A stretch of 57,878 nt of DNA from assembly GCA_900768465.1 (NCBI GenBank), contig CAAGCY010000022.1:1-57878 (forward strand). Direction: 5' to 3'. The position numbers and the translations under genes were made by a program. This stretch comes from Alphaproteobacteria bacterium. Its GTDB lineage: Bacteria > Pseudomonadota > Alphaproteobacteria > CAAGCB01 > CAG-977. Under the pieces are notes generated by a model. It saw only the letters and a list, made by a program, of their open reading frames with translations. It was not told the DNA's origin and searched no databases. Below are positions 32,054 through 41,002 of the stretch, piece after piece. How positions within the stretch are numbered: the first letter of the stretch is position 1; the number at the start of each line of letters is the position of its first letter.

Positions 32054-32656
32054 ATGCTTTTTTTCATTGTTCCCCTAATAATTACCTTTATCGTCTTTTT
32101 CATTTTGCTGTCTTTAAAGTTCGTCAAAAGACCGCCCGAAGTCAAAGCAACAATGATTTCGTCGATGAAATGGCTGTTCTTTGCGTTTTCCGTCGCGGCG
32201 GGACTGTTTTGCTTTATCAACGACAAAGCGACCTATTTTGAATGTCGCAAAGAAACAAACGCATGTGTTTATTACCGTTCGACGATTTTCAATCCCGAAA
32301 TGCGGCTTGCGGACAAAATTCCTTTAACCGCCCGCAGCACCGCTTTTGTAAAAAAAGTCAAACGTCATCGCAAACATTCCTCTTATTACGAATACACAGT
32401 CATGTTGGTTTCGGCAAACTCCGAATATGAATTGCCCATGGCTTTCCGCAACGAGGAATGGGCAACCGAGGAAAAAGTCAAACTGAACCGTTTTTTGACG
32501 GGCGAACGCGACAGATACGTTTATATGAAAGGGGCGCCCGAACCGACCTTGAACGATTTTGAAAAAGGACTGCTGTTCACGTTTTACGTCACAACGTTGA
32601 TTTTCGTGCTTTGGCTAATCAAAGAATGGCGTAATAAAAAAACGCGCTCTTTATAA
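32054..32656 (+). CDS. Membrane protein of unknown function
   Basis: 200 residues: spans at about 3-22 and 41-58, then a soluble section of about 100 residues (FECRKETNACVYYRSTIF with two Cys; YYEYTVMLVSANSEYELPM), and a final span at 170-190. Twelve bases after xerC, so probably co-transcribed. The soluble section resembles small beta-rich sensor domains but I cannot name the family. Confidence 0.7.
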   Translation: MLFFIVPLIITFIVFFILLSLKFVKRPPEVKATMISSMKWLFFAFSVAAGLFCFINDKATYFECRKETNACVYYRSTIFNPEMRLADKIPLTARSTAFVKKVKRHRKHSSYYEYTVMLVSANSEYELPMAFRNEEWATEEKVKLNRFLTGERDRYVYMKGAPEPTLNDFEKGLLFTFYVTTLIFVLWLIKEWRNKKTRSL

Positions 32657-32739
32657 CGGACGACGCTTTCTTTACCCTTTGACTTTAAAGGCGGTTATTT
32701 GCTAACCTTGCGGTATGTTTGTGTTAGAAAGTCTGCTTT

Positions 32740-33954
32740 ATGTCCGCAAAAATCATCACGTTCGGCTGTCGGCTGAACACTTTTGAATCCGCCGCAATTC
32801 GGCAAGAGCTGGAAAAGTGCGGCCGCGACATCGTGGTCGTCAACACCTGCGCCGTCACGGGCGAAGCCGAACGCCAATGCCGCCAAGCCATCCGCAAGGC
32901 TCGCCGCGACTATCCCGACGCGTTTTTAATCGCAACGGGCTGCGCGGCGCAAGTCCACCCCGAACTGTACGCTCAAATGCCCGAAGTCGACCGCGTTTTG
33001 GGCAACCGCGAAAAGCTTGACCCCAAAAACTTTTTGCCGAACGCCGCCGCCGTCGCCGTGTCCGACATCCAAGCCCCCGCCGATTTTGAAAGCGTCGAAC
33101 CCGTGTACTTTGACGGACGGTGCCGCGCTTTCATCCAGATTCAGCAAGGGTGCGACAATCACTGCACGTTTTGCATCATTCCCTACGCGCGCGGCAAAAG
33201 CGTTTATCTGTCCGCCGACAAAATCCTGCATCACGCGCGGGCTTTGGTCGAACAGGGATTCGCCGAAATCGGACTGACGGGCGTGGACATCACGGATTAT
33301 CCCGACTTTGCGGCTTTGGTCAAAGCGTTGACCGAAATCGACGGATTGAAGCGGCTGAGGCTCGGTTCGCTCGATCCCGCGTGCGTGCGCGACGATTTAA
33401 TCGCGCTGTTCGGTGAAACGGACGTTCTTCAGCCGCACTTGCACCTGTCGGCGCAGGCGGGCGACAATCTGGTCTTGAAAAGAATGGCGCGCCGCCACAC
33501 GCGCGAAGACATCATCGCTTTGTGCGAACGGGTGCGTAAAGTCCGCCCCGACGTCGTGTTCGGCGCGGATTTCATCACGGGCTTTCCGACCGAAACGGAA
33601 TCCATGTTCAACAACACCGTCGCTTTGGTCAAACAGGCGGACATCACGCACCTGCACGTTTTTCCGTATTCGGAACGTCCCGGAACGCCCGCCGCGAAAA
33701 TGCCGCAAGTTCCCGTTTCCGTGCGTAAAGAGCGGGCGAAAATCCTGCGTGAAACGGGCGAAAAGCTGTTAAACGACTATATGCTTGACCGATTGGGACA
33801 AACGGCAAGCGTTTTATATGAAGCGGACGGCAAAGGACTGTGCGAACACTACTTGCCCGTTCACATCGACGGAGATTTCACGGCGGGGCAAATCATCCCC
33901 GTGCGCCTGACGGGCATCAGGCAGACGGGCGTTTTTGAAGGGAGCGTTTTATAA
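32740..33954 (+). CDS. mtaB: MtaB, tRNA (t6A37) methylthiotransferase
   Basis: 404 residues. N-terminal UPF0004 domain with three cluster Cys (Cys10, Cys37, Cys68). Radical-SAM Cys138, Cys142, Cys145 (GCDNHCTFCIIPYARG). Then the TIM-barrel core and TRAM-like tail. The IIPYARG motif and short length fit MtaB, which makes ms2t6A at position 37 of ANN-decoding tRNAs, rather than MiaB or RimO. First gene of an operon with ftsY, whose start shares one base with its stop. Confidence 0.92.
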   Translation: MSAKIITFGCRLNTFESAAIRQELEKCGRDIVVVNTCAVTGEAERQCRQAIRKARRDYPDAFLIATGCAAQVHPELYAQMPEVDRVLGNREKLDPKNFLPNAAAVAVSDIQAPADFESVEPVYFDGRCRAFIQIQQGCDNHCTFCIIPYARGKSVYLSADKILHHARALVEQGFAEIGLTGVDITDYPDFAALVKALTEIDGLKRLRLGSLDPACVRDDLIALFGETDVLQPHLHLSAQAGDNLVLKRMARRHTREDIIALCERVRKVRPDVVFGADFITGFPTETESMFNNTVALVKQADITHLHVFPYSERPGTPAAKMPQVPVSVRKERAKILRETGEKLLNDYMLDRLGQTASVLYEADGKGLCEHYLPVHIDGDFTAGQIIPVRLTGIRQTGVFEGSVL

Positions 33955-34883
33955 TGGGCTGGCTGGATAAAATCAAGCAGGGATTGGCGCGCACGGCATC
34001 GCCTTTGGTGTCGGGAATTTCCGATTTGCTGACCAAACGCAAACTGGACAAAGACGCTTTGACCGACCTTGAAGACCTGCTGATTATGGCGGACGTCGGC
34101 ACGAAAACCGCCGCCGAACTGGTCGACGGATTGAGCAAAGACAAATTCGACAAAGAAGTCGATTCCGCCGAAGTCCGCGCTTTTTTCGCCGATAAAATCG
34201 CGCAAAAGCTCGCCCCGTTTGCCAAACCTTTGCAAATCGACGAAACCAAAAAGCCGTTCGTGATTTTAATGGTCGGCGTCAACGGCGCGGGCAAAACGAC
34301 AACCATCGGAAAAATGGCGAAACAAATGACGGACAACGGCTTGAAAGTCCGCTTTGCCGCCGCGGACACGTTCCGCGCCGCCGCCGTCGAACAGCTGAAA
34401 GTCTGGGGCGAACGCGCAAACTGTCCCGTTGTTTCAAAACCGACGGGCGCGGACGCCGCGGGGCTGGTGTTCGACGCGATTAAAGAATCCGTTGCGGCTC
34501 GGGACGACGTTTTATTCATCGATACGGCGGGACGGCTTCAAAACAAAGCCGAACTGATGGACGAACTGCAAAAAATCAACCGCGTGATTAAAAAGCAAAT
34601 CCCCGACGCGCCGCACGCCTGTTTGCAGGTTTTGGACGCGACCGTCGGACAAAACGCCAAATCTCAAGTCAAGATTTTCTCGGAAATGCTTGACGTAACG
34701 GGGGTAATTGTTACAAAATTGGACGGTACGGCAAAAGGCGGCATTTTGGTTGCTTTGACAGAGCAGTTCGGATTGCCCGTGCATTTAATCGGCGTAGGGG
34801 AAAAAATCGACGATTTACGTCCCTTTGAAGCGCAGGATTACGCCCGTTCCCTGATGGGCGTCGAACAAAAGGAGACGAAATGA
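33954..34883 (+). CDS. ftsY: Signal recognition particle receptor FtsY
   Basis: 309 residues: NG domain only, no acidic A domain. N helices, then G1 GVNGAGKTTTIGK (108-120), ADTFRAAA, DTAGRLQNK, TKLDGTAKGG and the closing GVGEKIDDLRPF. It docks ribosome-SRP complexes at the membrane. The gene is coupled at both ends (one base with mtaB, four bases with the HEAT gene). Confidence 0.97.
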   Translation: MGWLDKIKQGLARTASPLVSGISDLLTKRKLDKDALTDLEDLLIMADVGTKTAAELVDGLSKDKFDKEVDSAEVRAFFADKIAQKLAPFAKPLQIDETKKPFVILMVGVNGAGKTTTIGKMAKQMTDNGLKVRFAAADTFRAAAVEQLKVWGERANCPVVSKPTGADAAGLVFDAIKESVAARDDVLFIDTAGRLQNKAELMDELQKINRVIKKQIPDAPHACLQVLDATVGQNAKSQVKIFSEMLDVTGVIVTKLDGTAKGGILVALTEQFGLPVHLIGVGEKIDDLRPFEAQDYARSLMGVEQKETK

Positions 34884-37672
34884 CACCGACAAGAAAATTA
34901 GGAGCGGGCATTCAAATTTCCGCCGAACAAGCGATTCCCGTTTTTTTGCTGATTCTGTGTTCGTTTTTTAAATCGTTCGGGCTGGTGCTGTTCGACACGG
35001 GAACGACGGTCGCTTTTTTGGAAACGTTCCCGACCCGAATCATTCCTTGGTTGATTGTCGCCACGTCGCTGGTACTGTTCGCGCTTTACCCGCTGATGCT
35101 GTTTTTGAAAAACAAATCCGAACTGATGCCCGCGTACGCGATGTTTGCCGCCGCCGCGGTCGCGGCGGTGCTGTACGGAGTCATTGTGTCGTCCGATTTG
35201 GTTTCCGTCGTGTTTACCGCCGCCCTTTGGCGCGAAGTCATGCACGTTTCGGTCGAAAGCGCGTTCCTGCTGTTGGCGTTCCGTTTCGGATTGTTCCACG
35301 GACAGCCCAAAACGCTGGTTTCCGTTTTGCTGGCGCAAGCGTTCGGGACTTTGATTGCCGCGGGTCTGCTGAGTTTGGGCGGCGACAACCTGTCCGCCCC
35401 CGCGTGGATGATGGGTGCCGTGGTATGCATTGCTTCCGCCGCCGTATGCGCGCAGGCGATTATTCAAAACGGTTCCGCGCCCGTTTCCGAACGTCTGCTG
35501 TTTTCCAAAAAGGATTTGCAGTCGTCGGGCGCCGATTCCAAACAGCGCAAGCTGTATTTCTTCTTTTTCTGTTCGGCTTTTCTGCTGTTTTTCTCCATCG
35601 GCGCGTTTGACGGCTTTTTCTGGACGCAGGCGTTTGACTTCGCCCGCGCGCAGGACAAATCCCTGACGGGAATTTTCGGACAGGTTTACGGAATCGTCGG
35701 GCTGTTGTCGCTGGTTTTCCTCAATTTGCTTTTGGCGCGCAAAGTCGGTTCCTTCCCGTTTTTGTTTTTGCTTCCCGTCGCTTTGATTGTTGCGGCAATC
35801 GGGGGCGAATATTCCGCATTCGGCGCGGTTGTCGCGGCGCGCGCGGCGTTTTTGTTCATTGCGGGCGTCAACAAGGAAAACCTGTTCCTGATTATCCCGC
35901 AAGCCGTCTCCATGCGCTCTTTTTTCCGCGCCGCCGTCGAACGCAAGTTCATTGTGGAACCCTTGGGGTTGCTGAGTGCCGGCGTTATGCTGTTTTACGC
36001 CCAAAACACGGTTGTTTTGCTTGCGGTTTTGGGGGCGGCGGCGGCGATTGCGTTCTGGATGCTGCGCCAAACGTATGTCAAGCTGGTGCTGAACAATCTG
36101 CAAAACTATTTGTGGCGCGGCGGGCGATTGTTGATTACGGGTAAAAAAATCCGCACTCACTTGAAGCGCGCGCTGAACAGCGCGACAGCCGACGAAGCGA
36201 TTTACGCCCTGCGCGTCCTTGAAGACGCTTTGCATCCCGCTTTCCCGCACGAATTACGCAAAGCCCTGTCCCATCCGATGCCCGAAGTCCGCCTGTTCGC
36301 CTTGGAAAAAGTCGAAACTTTGGATTTCCGTTCGGCGTTAAAGGAAGTCGAACACGCCGCGATGACGGACAAAGCGCCCGCCGTCCGCCGTATCGCCCTG
36401 CGAACGCTTTGCGTTCTCGGCACGCCCGAAACGCGCGAAACGGTCATCGGTTTGATTAACAATCCCGACGCGTGCGAAGGCGCGCTGATCGGACTGCTGG
36501 CGGTCGGACGCGAAGGCGTGTTCGCCGCGATTGACAAAGTGGCGTTCCTTGCCGCTTCGATTGACGACGAAGCGCGCCAAACCGCCGCCCGCGTACTGGG
36601 CGACGCGCACAATCCCGCGTTTTACCTGCCGCTGATAAAGCTGTTGAACGACGAAGATCCCGACGTTTGCCGCGCCGCCGTCATTGCCGCGGGGAAACTG
36701 CGCGAACCGCATTTGCTGCCCGCTTTGATAAACAGCTTCCGTTTCCCCGAATTGCGCGAAGACGCGGTTGACGCTTTGCTGAAATACCGCGAAACGGCGT
36801 TCCCCGAAATCGACAAAGTGCTGAATTCAAAGGAATATCCGCACCAATTCCGTTCGCTTTTGGCGCAAATGCTCAAACACATCGATTCCCCCGAATGCCG
36901 CCGTTTCCTGTTCGACCATTTGTTCGTCACCGACAGACGCGTGCGTTTCAACATCCTGAAATCGCTTGTCTTGCTGGGCTTCAAAGCGCACGGAAAAGAC
37001 ATCAACAACGTTCGTTTGAGCCTGTATGACGAAATCGAATGGTCGACCAATCTGCTGGCGGCGCTGGACAAGCTGGAGCAAAACAACGACGACGCGTCGA
37101 AAAAAGCGACGGACATTCTGGCAAAAGCCCTGCATTCGGAATTGGATTATTCCCGCGAACGCATCCTGTTGCTGCTGGCGTTGCTGCAGCCGTCCGAACT
37201 GATTTTGGATTTGTTGAACCGCTACGCCATGACGACGGACGAAGAACGCGCCGCAATGGCGAACATCGTTGACAAGATTTTGTCGGGCGAACTGCGCCAG
37301 CTGTGTTTGCCGCTGTTTTCGTCCGATTCGACCGAAGTCAAACTAGCGGCTTTGCGTCCGCATTTCTACCCGCCGATTTTAAGCTTGCAGGGCTATGTGC
37401 ACGACATTCTGAGGTCGGGCGAAAACGCCGATTGGACGCGCGCCGCCGCCGTGTACACGCTGGCTTTTGTCGGCGACAAATCGTCGATTGACATTCTGGT
37501 TCCTTTGCTGAAAGACCGCGATCCGATGATTCGCGAAACAGCCGTTTACGTCATTTCCAAATTACTGCCGCCCGAAGAAGCGGCGCGTTTGCTGATGCCC
37601 TGTTTGGACGACTTCAGCCCCGCCGTAGCGCGTATGGCTCAGTTTTCCCTTATGTTTTCCAAGGAGATTTGA
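34880..37672 (+). CDS. Transporter-like membrane protein fused to HEAT repeats
   Basis: 930 residues. Residues 1-400 hold ten to twelve hydrophobic spans in a layout like the ADP/ATP-carrier (Npt/NTT) or MFS superfamily (FFKSFGLVLFDTG, WREVMHVSVESAFLLLAFRFG). Residues about 440-925 form at least ten HEAT-like repeats (LRKALSHPMPEVRLFALEKV, LNDEDPDVCRAAVIAAGKL, LKDRDPMIRETAVYVISKL, partly quoted). Related proteins elsewhere carry a cyclic-nucleotide-binding domain on the end; here that domain is a separate gene two bases downstream. A regulated nucleotide or ion transporter is possible; the substrate is unknown. Coupled to ftsY by four bases. Confidence 0.75.
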   Translation: MTPTRKLGAGIQISAEQAIPVFLLILCSFFKSFGLVLFDTGTTVAFLETFPTRIIPWLIVATSLVLFALYPLMLFLKNKSELMPAYAMFAAAAVAAVLYGVIVSSDLVSVVFTAALWREVMHVSVESAFLLLAFRFGLFHGQPKTLVSVLLAQAFGTLIAAGLLSLGGDNLSAPAWMMGAVVCIASAAVCAQAIIQNGSAPVSERLLFSKKDLQSSGADSKQRKLYFFFFCSAFLLFFSIGAFDGFFWTQAFDFARAQDKSLTGIFGQVYGIVGLLSLVFLNLLLARKVGSFPFLFLLPVALIVAAIGGEYSAFGAVVAARAAFLFIAGVNKENLFLIIPQAVSMRSFFRAAVERKFIVEPLGLLSAGVMLFYAQNTVVLLAVLGAAAAIAFWMLRQTYVKLVLNNLQNYLWRGGRLLITGKKIRTHLKRALNSATADEAIYALRVLEDALHPAFPHELRKALSHPMPEVRLFALEKVETLDFRSALKEVEHAAMTDKAPAVRRIALRTLCVLGTPETRETVIGLINNPDACEGALIGLLAVGREGVFAAIDKVAFLAASIDDEARQTAARVLGDAHNPAFYLPLIKLLNDEDPDVCRAAVIAAGKLREPHLLPALINSFRFPELREDAVDALLKYRETAFPEIDKVLNSKEYPHQFRSLLAQMLKHIDSPECRRFLFDHLFVTDRRVRFNILKSLVLLGFKAHGKDINNVRLSLYDEIEWSTNLLAALDKLEQNNDDASKKATDILAKALHSELDYSRERILLLLALLQPSELILDLLNRYAMTTDEERAAMANIVDKILSGELRQLCLPLFSSDSTEVKLAALRPHFYPPILSLQGYVHDILRSGENADWTRAAAVYTLAFVGDKSSIDILVPLLKDRDPMIRETAVYVISKLLPPEEAARLLMPCLDDFSPAVARMAQFSLMFSKEI

Positions 37673-37673
37673 T

Positions 37674-38108
37674 ATGCGTTTGACGCTTGAAAAAGTTTTG
37701 GTTTTAAAAAACGTTCCCCTGTTCGCGGGCATTCAGGAAAACGTCCTGTCCGACATCATCGCGAATGCGGAAGAAACGTCCGCCATGATGGGCGAAGACA
37801 TCGTCAAAGAAGGCGATATGTGGAATGATTTGTATATCATTCTGCAAGGACAGGTTCGCCTGCATAAAAACGGAAAAACCGTGAACGAACATTCGTCGTT
37901 CGACATCTTTGGCGAATTGTCGGCTTTGGACGCCGCGCCGTCCGACGTGACGGTCACCGCGCTGGAAGACACGACCATGTTCAAAATCCACGGTCCCGTG
38001 CTGTACCGCCTGATGAACGATCACAAAGCGCTGGAACGCGGCATTATCACAATGCTGTGCCGCCGCATCCGCAAAATGCGCGCCGAAATGTTTGAAGCGG
38101 AAAAATAA
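37674..38108 (+). CDS. Cyclic-nucleotide-binding (Crp-like sensor) domain protein
   Basis: 144 residues, a single cNMP-binding beta-roll: LKNVPLFAGIQENVL, MGEDIVKEGDMWNDLYIILQGQVRLHKN (partly), FGELSALDAAPSDVTVTALEDTTM. No DNA-binding HTH follows, so it is not a transcription factor. In the phosphate-binding cassette the Arg that contacts cAMP is not evident (FGELSALDAAPSDVT), so binding of a cyclic nucleotide is uncertain. It almost certainly acts on the HEAT-transporter encoded two bases upstream. Confidence 0.8.
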   Translation: MRLTLEKVLVLKNVPLFAGIQENVLSDIIANAEETSAMMGEDIVKEGDMWNDLYIILQGQVRLHKNGKTVNEHSSFDIFGELSALDAAPSDVTVTALEDTTMFKIHGPVLYRLMNDHKALERGIITMLCRRIRKMRAEMFEAEK

Positions 38109-38110
38109 CG

Positions 38111-38401
38111 TCAGTTTTGCTGGGATACCAGCAAATCAATGATTTTGACACCGATAAATCCGTCGTCCGTAACGACCACTTCGCCGCGGGCGATGGGAAC
38201 GTCGTTTGCCAGAATCTCTACGGAATCGTTCAAGTGCTGGTTCAATTCGATAACCGCCCCGCGCCCCAGTTTCAACAGCTGATACACGCGCAGTAAAGTG
38301 CGTCCCAGCACGACGGACAAATCGACGTTGACTTCCATCAACGCTTCATCGCCGAACACGCGGCTTAAAACGGTATCGGTTTGTTTGGGCTGATTTGTCA
38401 T
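38111..38401 (-). CDS. fliN: Stand-alone FliN/SpoA-domain protein
   Basis: 96 residues, nearly all of it a SpoA (FliN C-terminal) domain: VNVDLSVVLGRTLLRVYQLLKLGRGAVIELN, partly quoted, then ILANDVPIARGEVVVTDDGFIGVKI, the signature of flagellar switch FliN and type III secretion C-ring proteins. It has no other flagellar gene near it. Its start overlaps the end of yejF by four bases, making it the last gene of the eight-gene run. Either an orphan flagellar component displaced from its cluster or a C-ring-like protein with a different job. Confidence 0.88.
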   Translation of the reverse strand: MTNQPKQTDTVLSRVFGDEALMEVNVDLSVVLGRTLLRVYQLLKLGRGAVIELNQHLNDSVEILANDVPIARGEVVVTDDGFIGVKIIDLLVSQQN

Positions 38402-39999
38402 AAGTCCTCTCTGCGGGTTTTGAAATCAAACGCGGCGGACAGCAAATCTTTGGTATACGGCTGTTGCGCCTGTTCAAATATAGCCTGATTTTCGCCCGAT
38501 TCAACGATTTTTCCGTCTTTCATCACATAAATCGCATGCGCGAACGATTTGACCAGCCGCAAATCATGGCTGATGAACAGATACGACAAGCCGTATTTCG
38601 CCTGCAATTTTTTCAACAACGCAATGATTTGCCCCTGCACGGACACGTCCAAAGCACTGGTCGGTTCATCCAGAACAATCAGCTTCGGACGCAAAACCAG
38701 CACGCGGGCAATGGCGATTCTCTGCCTTTGACCGCCCGAAAAAGCATGCGGATAACGACGCAGAACGTCTTCTTGGTCAGACAGTCCGACATCGCGCAGC
38801 GCCTGCTTGATTTTTTCCAGCCGTTCAGCGGCGGGCATTTTCGGAAAATGGATTTGCAGCCCCTCGCCCACGATTTGTTCGATTGTCATGCGCGGAGACA
38901 GCGACGCGAACGGGTCTTGGAACACGATTTGGATTTTGGTGCGTTCCGCGCGCAGTTCTTTGGGGCTGAGAGCGCGAAAATCCCGTCCGTCGAACTCAAG
39001 GCTTCCGCTTGACGGCACCAGCCGCAGCAAAGCATTGCCCAGCGTTGTTTTGCCCGACCCGCTTTCGCCCGCCAAAGCAACCGTTTGTCCCGCGCGAATA
39101 TCCAAATCGACACCCGCCACCGCGTAAAACGTTTCCAGCGGCTTGCCCCAAAAGCTTTTTTTCACCACAAACGGAACGGCGACATCGCGCGCGCGCAGTA
39201 AAACGGGCGCATCGGGCGGCATGGAAACGGGCGCGCCGCAATCCCTTGCCGCCAGCAGTTGTTTCGTATAGGGATGCCGCGGCGTTTCAAAGATTTCGGC
39301 AACCGTTCCCTGTTCGACGATTTTGGCGTCTTTCATCACGTACACGCGGTCGGCAATACGGCGAACCAGCTCCAAATCATGGGAAATGAACAAAACGGAC
39401 AAGTGCAGATGTTTTTGCAGACGGGACAGCAGCTCCAAAATCTGCGCCTGCACGGTAACGTCCAAAGCCGTCGTCGGTTCGTCGGCAATCAGCAGTTCGG
39501 GCGTATTCGCCAAAGCCATGGCAATCATCACCCTTTGGCGTTCGCCGCCCGAAAACAAGTGCGGCAAATCGTCCATCCGTTTCCGCGCTTGACGCAATCC
39601 GACGGATTCCAGCAATTCGGCGGCTTTGTCCCAAGCGTCCTGCTTGGACAATCCCTGATGTTCCATCATGCTTTCGGCGATTTGTTTGCCAATCGGGTGA
39701 AGCGGGTTCAGCGACGTCATCGGTTCTTGGAACACCATACCGATTTTGCCGCCGCGCACACTGCGCAGCAGATAGGAATCGGCGGTTGTCAAATCGTCGC
39801 CGTCGAACACGATTTCACCCGATTGCTTGGCATAAGGATAATCCAGCAGCTGCAAAACCGACAAAGCGGTAACCGACTTGCCCGACCCGCTTTCGCCGAC
39901 CAAAGCGACACATTCGCCCTTTTGAACGGTCAACGACACATCGTCGACGACGTTTTTTCCGCTTCCGAACGCAACGGACAGATGATTGATGCTCAGCAT
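38398..39999 (-). CDS. yejF: YejF, double ATPase of peptide ABC importer
   Basis: 533 residues from ATG 39999, chosen over the longer frame (40020) because it follows the yejE stop by one base with GAGGAAA ahead. Two complete ATPase halves: Walker A GESGSGKS and GESGSGKTT, signatures FSGGERQRVMIAMAL and FSGGQRQRIAIARVL, Walker B LLIADEPTTALD and LIVLDEPTSALD. The order NBD-NBD with YejB, YejE and YejA adjacent fits the YejABEF oligopeptide/microcin C importer. Confidence 0.94.
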   Translation of the reverse strand: MLSINHLSVAFGSGKNVVDDVSLTVQKGECVALVGESGSGKSVTALSVLQLLDYPYAKQSGEIVFDGDDLTTADSYLLRSVRGGKIGMVFQEPMTSLNPLHPIGKQIAESMMEHQGLSKQDAWDKAAELLESVGLRQARKRMDDLPHLFSGGERQRVMIAMALANTPELLIADEPTTALDVTVQAQILELLSRLQKHLHLSVLFISHDLELVRRIADRVYVMKDAKIVEQGTVAEIFETPRHPYTKQLLAARDCGAPVSMPPDAPVLLRARDVAVPFVVKKSFWGKPLETFYAVAGVDLDIRAGQTVALAGESGSGKTTLGNALLRLVPSSGSLEFDGRDFRALSPKELRAERTKIQIVFQDPFASLSPRMTIEQIVGEGLQIHFPKMPAAERLEKIKQALRDVGLSDQEDVLRRYPHAFSGGQRQRIAIARVLVLRPKLIVLDEPTSALDVSVQGQIIALLKKLQAKYGLSYLFISHDLRLVKSFAHAIYVMKDGKIVESGENQAIFEQAQQPYTKDLLSAAFDFKTRREDL

Positions 40000-40000
40000 G

Positions 40001-41002
40001 TCAGTTTTTCCTCGGATCAAAAGCGTTGCGGACGGCTTCGCCGATAAAGACCAGCACCGTCAGCAGAAAAGCCAAAGCGACAAACGCGGTCGCCGCCAAC
40101 CACGGAGCCTGCAGGTTTTCTTTGCCCTGCCGCACCAGCTCGCCCAAAGACGGTTCCCCCGGCGGCAATCCGAAACCCAGAAAATCCAACGCCGTCAGCG
40201 ACACGACCGCCCCCGACAAAATGAACGGCAGGTACGTCAGCGTCGCCACCATCGCGTTCGGAAACACATGCCGCGCCATAATGCGGATGTCGGACGCCCC
40301 CAAAGCATGCGCGGCTTTGACATAATCGAAGTTGCGGACGCGCAGAAACTCCGCCCGAACAACGGGAACCAAAGCCGTCCAAGAAAACAGCAACAGCACG
40401 AACAACAGCGGCCAAAATCCAGCCGTCACCATGCCCGACACGATAATCAGGATGAACAGCTGCGGCAAACTGCCCCAAATTTCCAAAAACCGCTGTCCGA
40501 ACAAATCGACTTTGCCGCCGAAATAGCCCTGCACCGCCCCCGCCGCTATGCCGATGACGGACGAACAAACGGTCAACAACAAACCGAACAGCAGCGAAAA
40601 CCGAACGCCGTAAATCAGCCGCGCGGCGACATCGCGCCCCAAATCGTCCGTCCCCAACCAGTTTTTCAAGCTTGGCGCGCTTGGCGCAGGAAGCGGCAAG
40701 TCGTATACAATCGTATCGTAACGATACGGAATCGGCGGCATGACAAAAAATCCGTTTTCATTGATTTTGCGGCGGACAAACGGGTCTTTATAGTCCGCAG
40801 GAGTCAAAAATTCGCCCCCGAAAACCGTTTCGGGCGGATTGTCGACTATCGGGAAATACCATTGCCCGTCGTAGTAAACGACCAAAGGCTTGTCGTTTGC
40901 GACGAATTCCGCGCCCAGCGAAACGAAAAACACCGTCAAAAACATCCAAAAAGCATAAAAACCGCGCTTGGAAGCTTTGAATTTCCGCCATTTTTCAAGC
41001 AT
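40001..41002 (-). CDS. yejE: YejE, peptide ABC importer permease
   Basis: 333 residues from ATG 41002 (GGAGGA ahead), overlapping the end of yejB. First span at about 19-40, a periplasmic insert typical of YejE/OppC (VVYYDGQWYFPIV, FGGEFLTP, DPFVRRKINENGFFVMPPI), and a five-span permease core with the EAA motif around DYVKAAHALGASDIRIMARHVFPN. Ends FIGEAVRNAFDPRK, as in DppC/OppC. Confidence 0.93.
   Translation of the reverse strand: MLEKWRKFKASKRGFYAFWMFLTVFFVSLGAEFVANDKPLVVYYDGQWYFPIVDNPPETVFGGEFLTPADYKDPFVRRKINENGFFVMPPIPYRYDTIVYDLPLPAPSAPSLKNWLGTDDLGRDVAARLIYGVRFSLLFGLLLTVCSSVIGIAAGAVQGYFGGKVDLFGQRFLEIWGSLPQLFILIIVSGMVTAGFWPLLFVLLLFSWTALVPVVRAEFLRVRNFDYVKAAHALGASDIRIMARHVFPNAMVATLTYLPFILSGAVVSLTALDFLGFGLPPGEPSLGELVRQGKENLQAPWLAATAFVALAFLLTVLVFIGEAVRNAFDPRKN

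Noticed and set aside
34898..36250. 450-codon ORF opposite the HEAT transporter
   Set aside because: Antisense shadow; Arg/Gln-rich with no domain.
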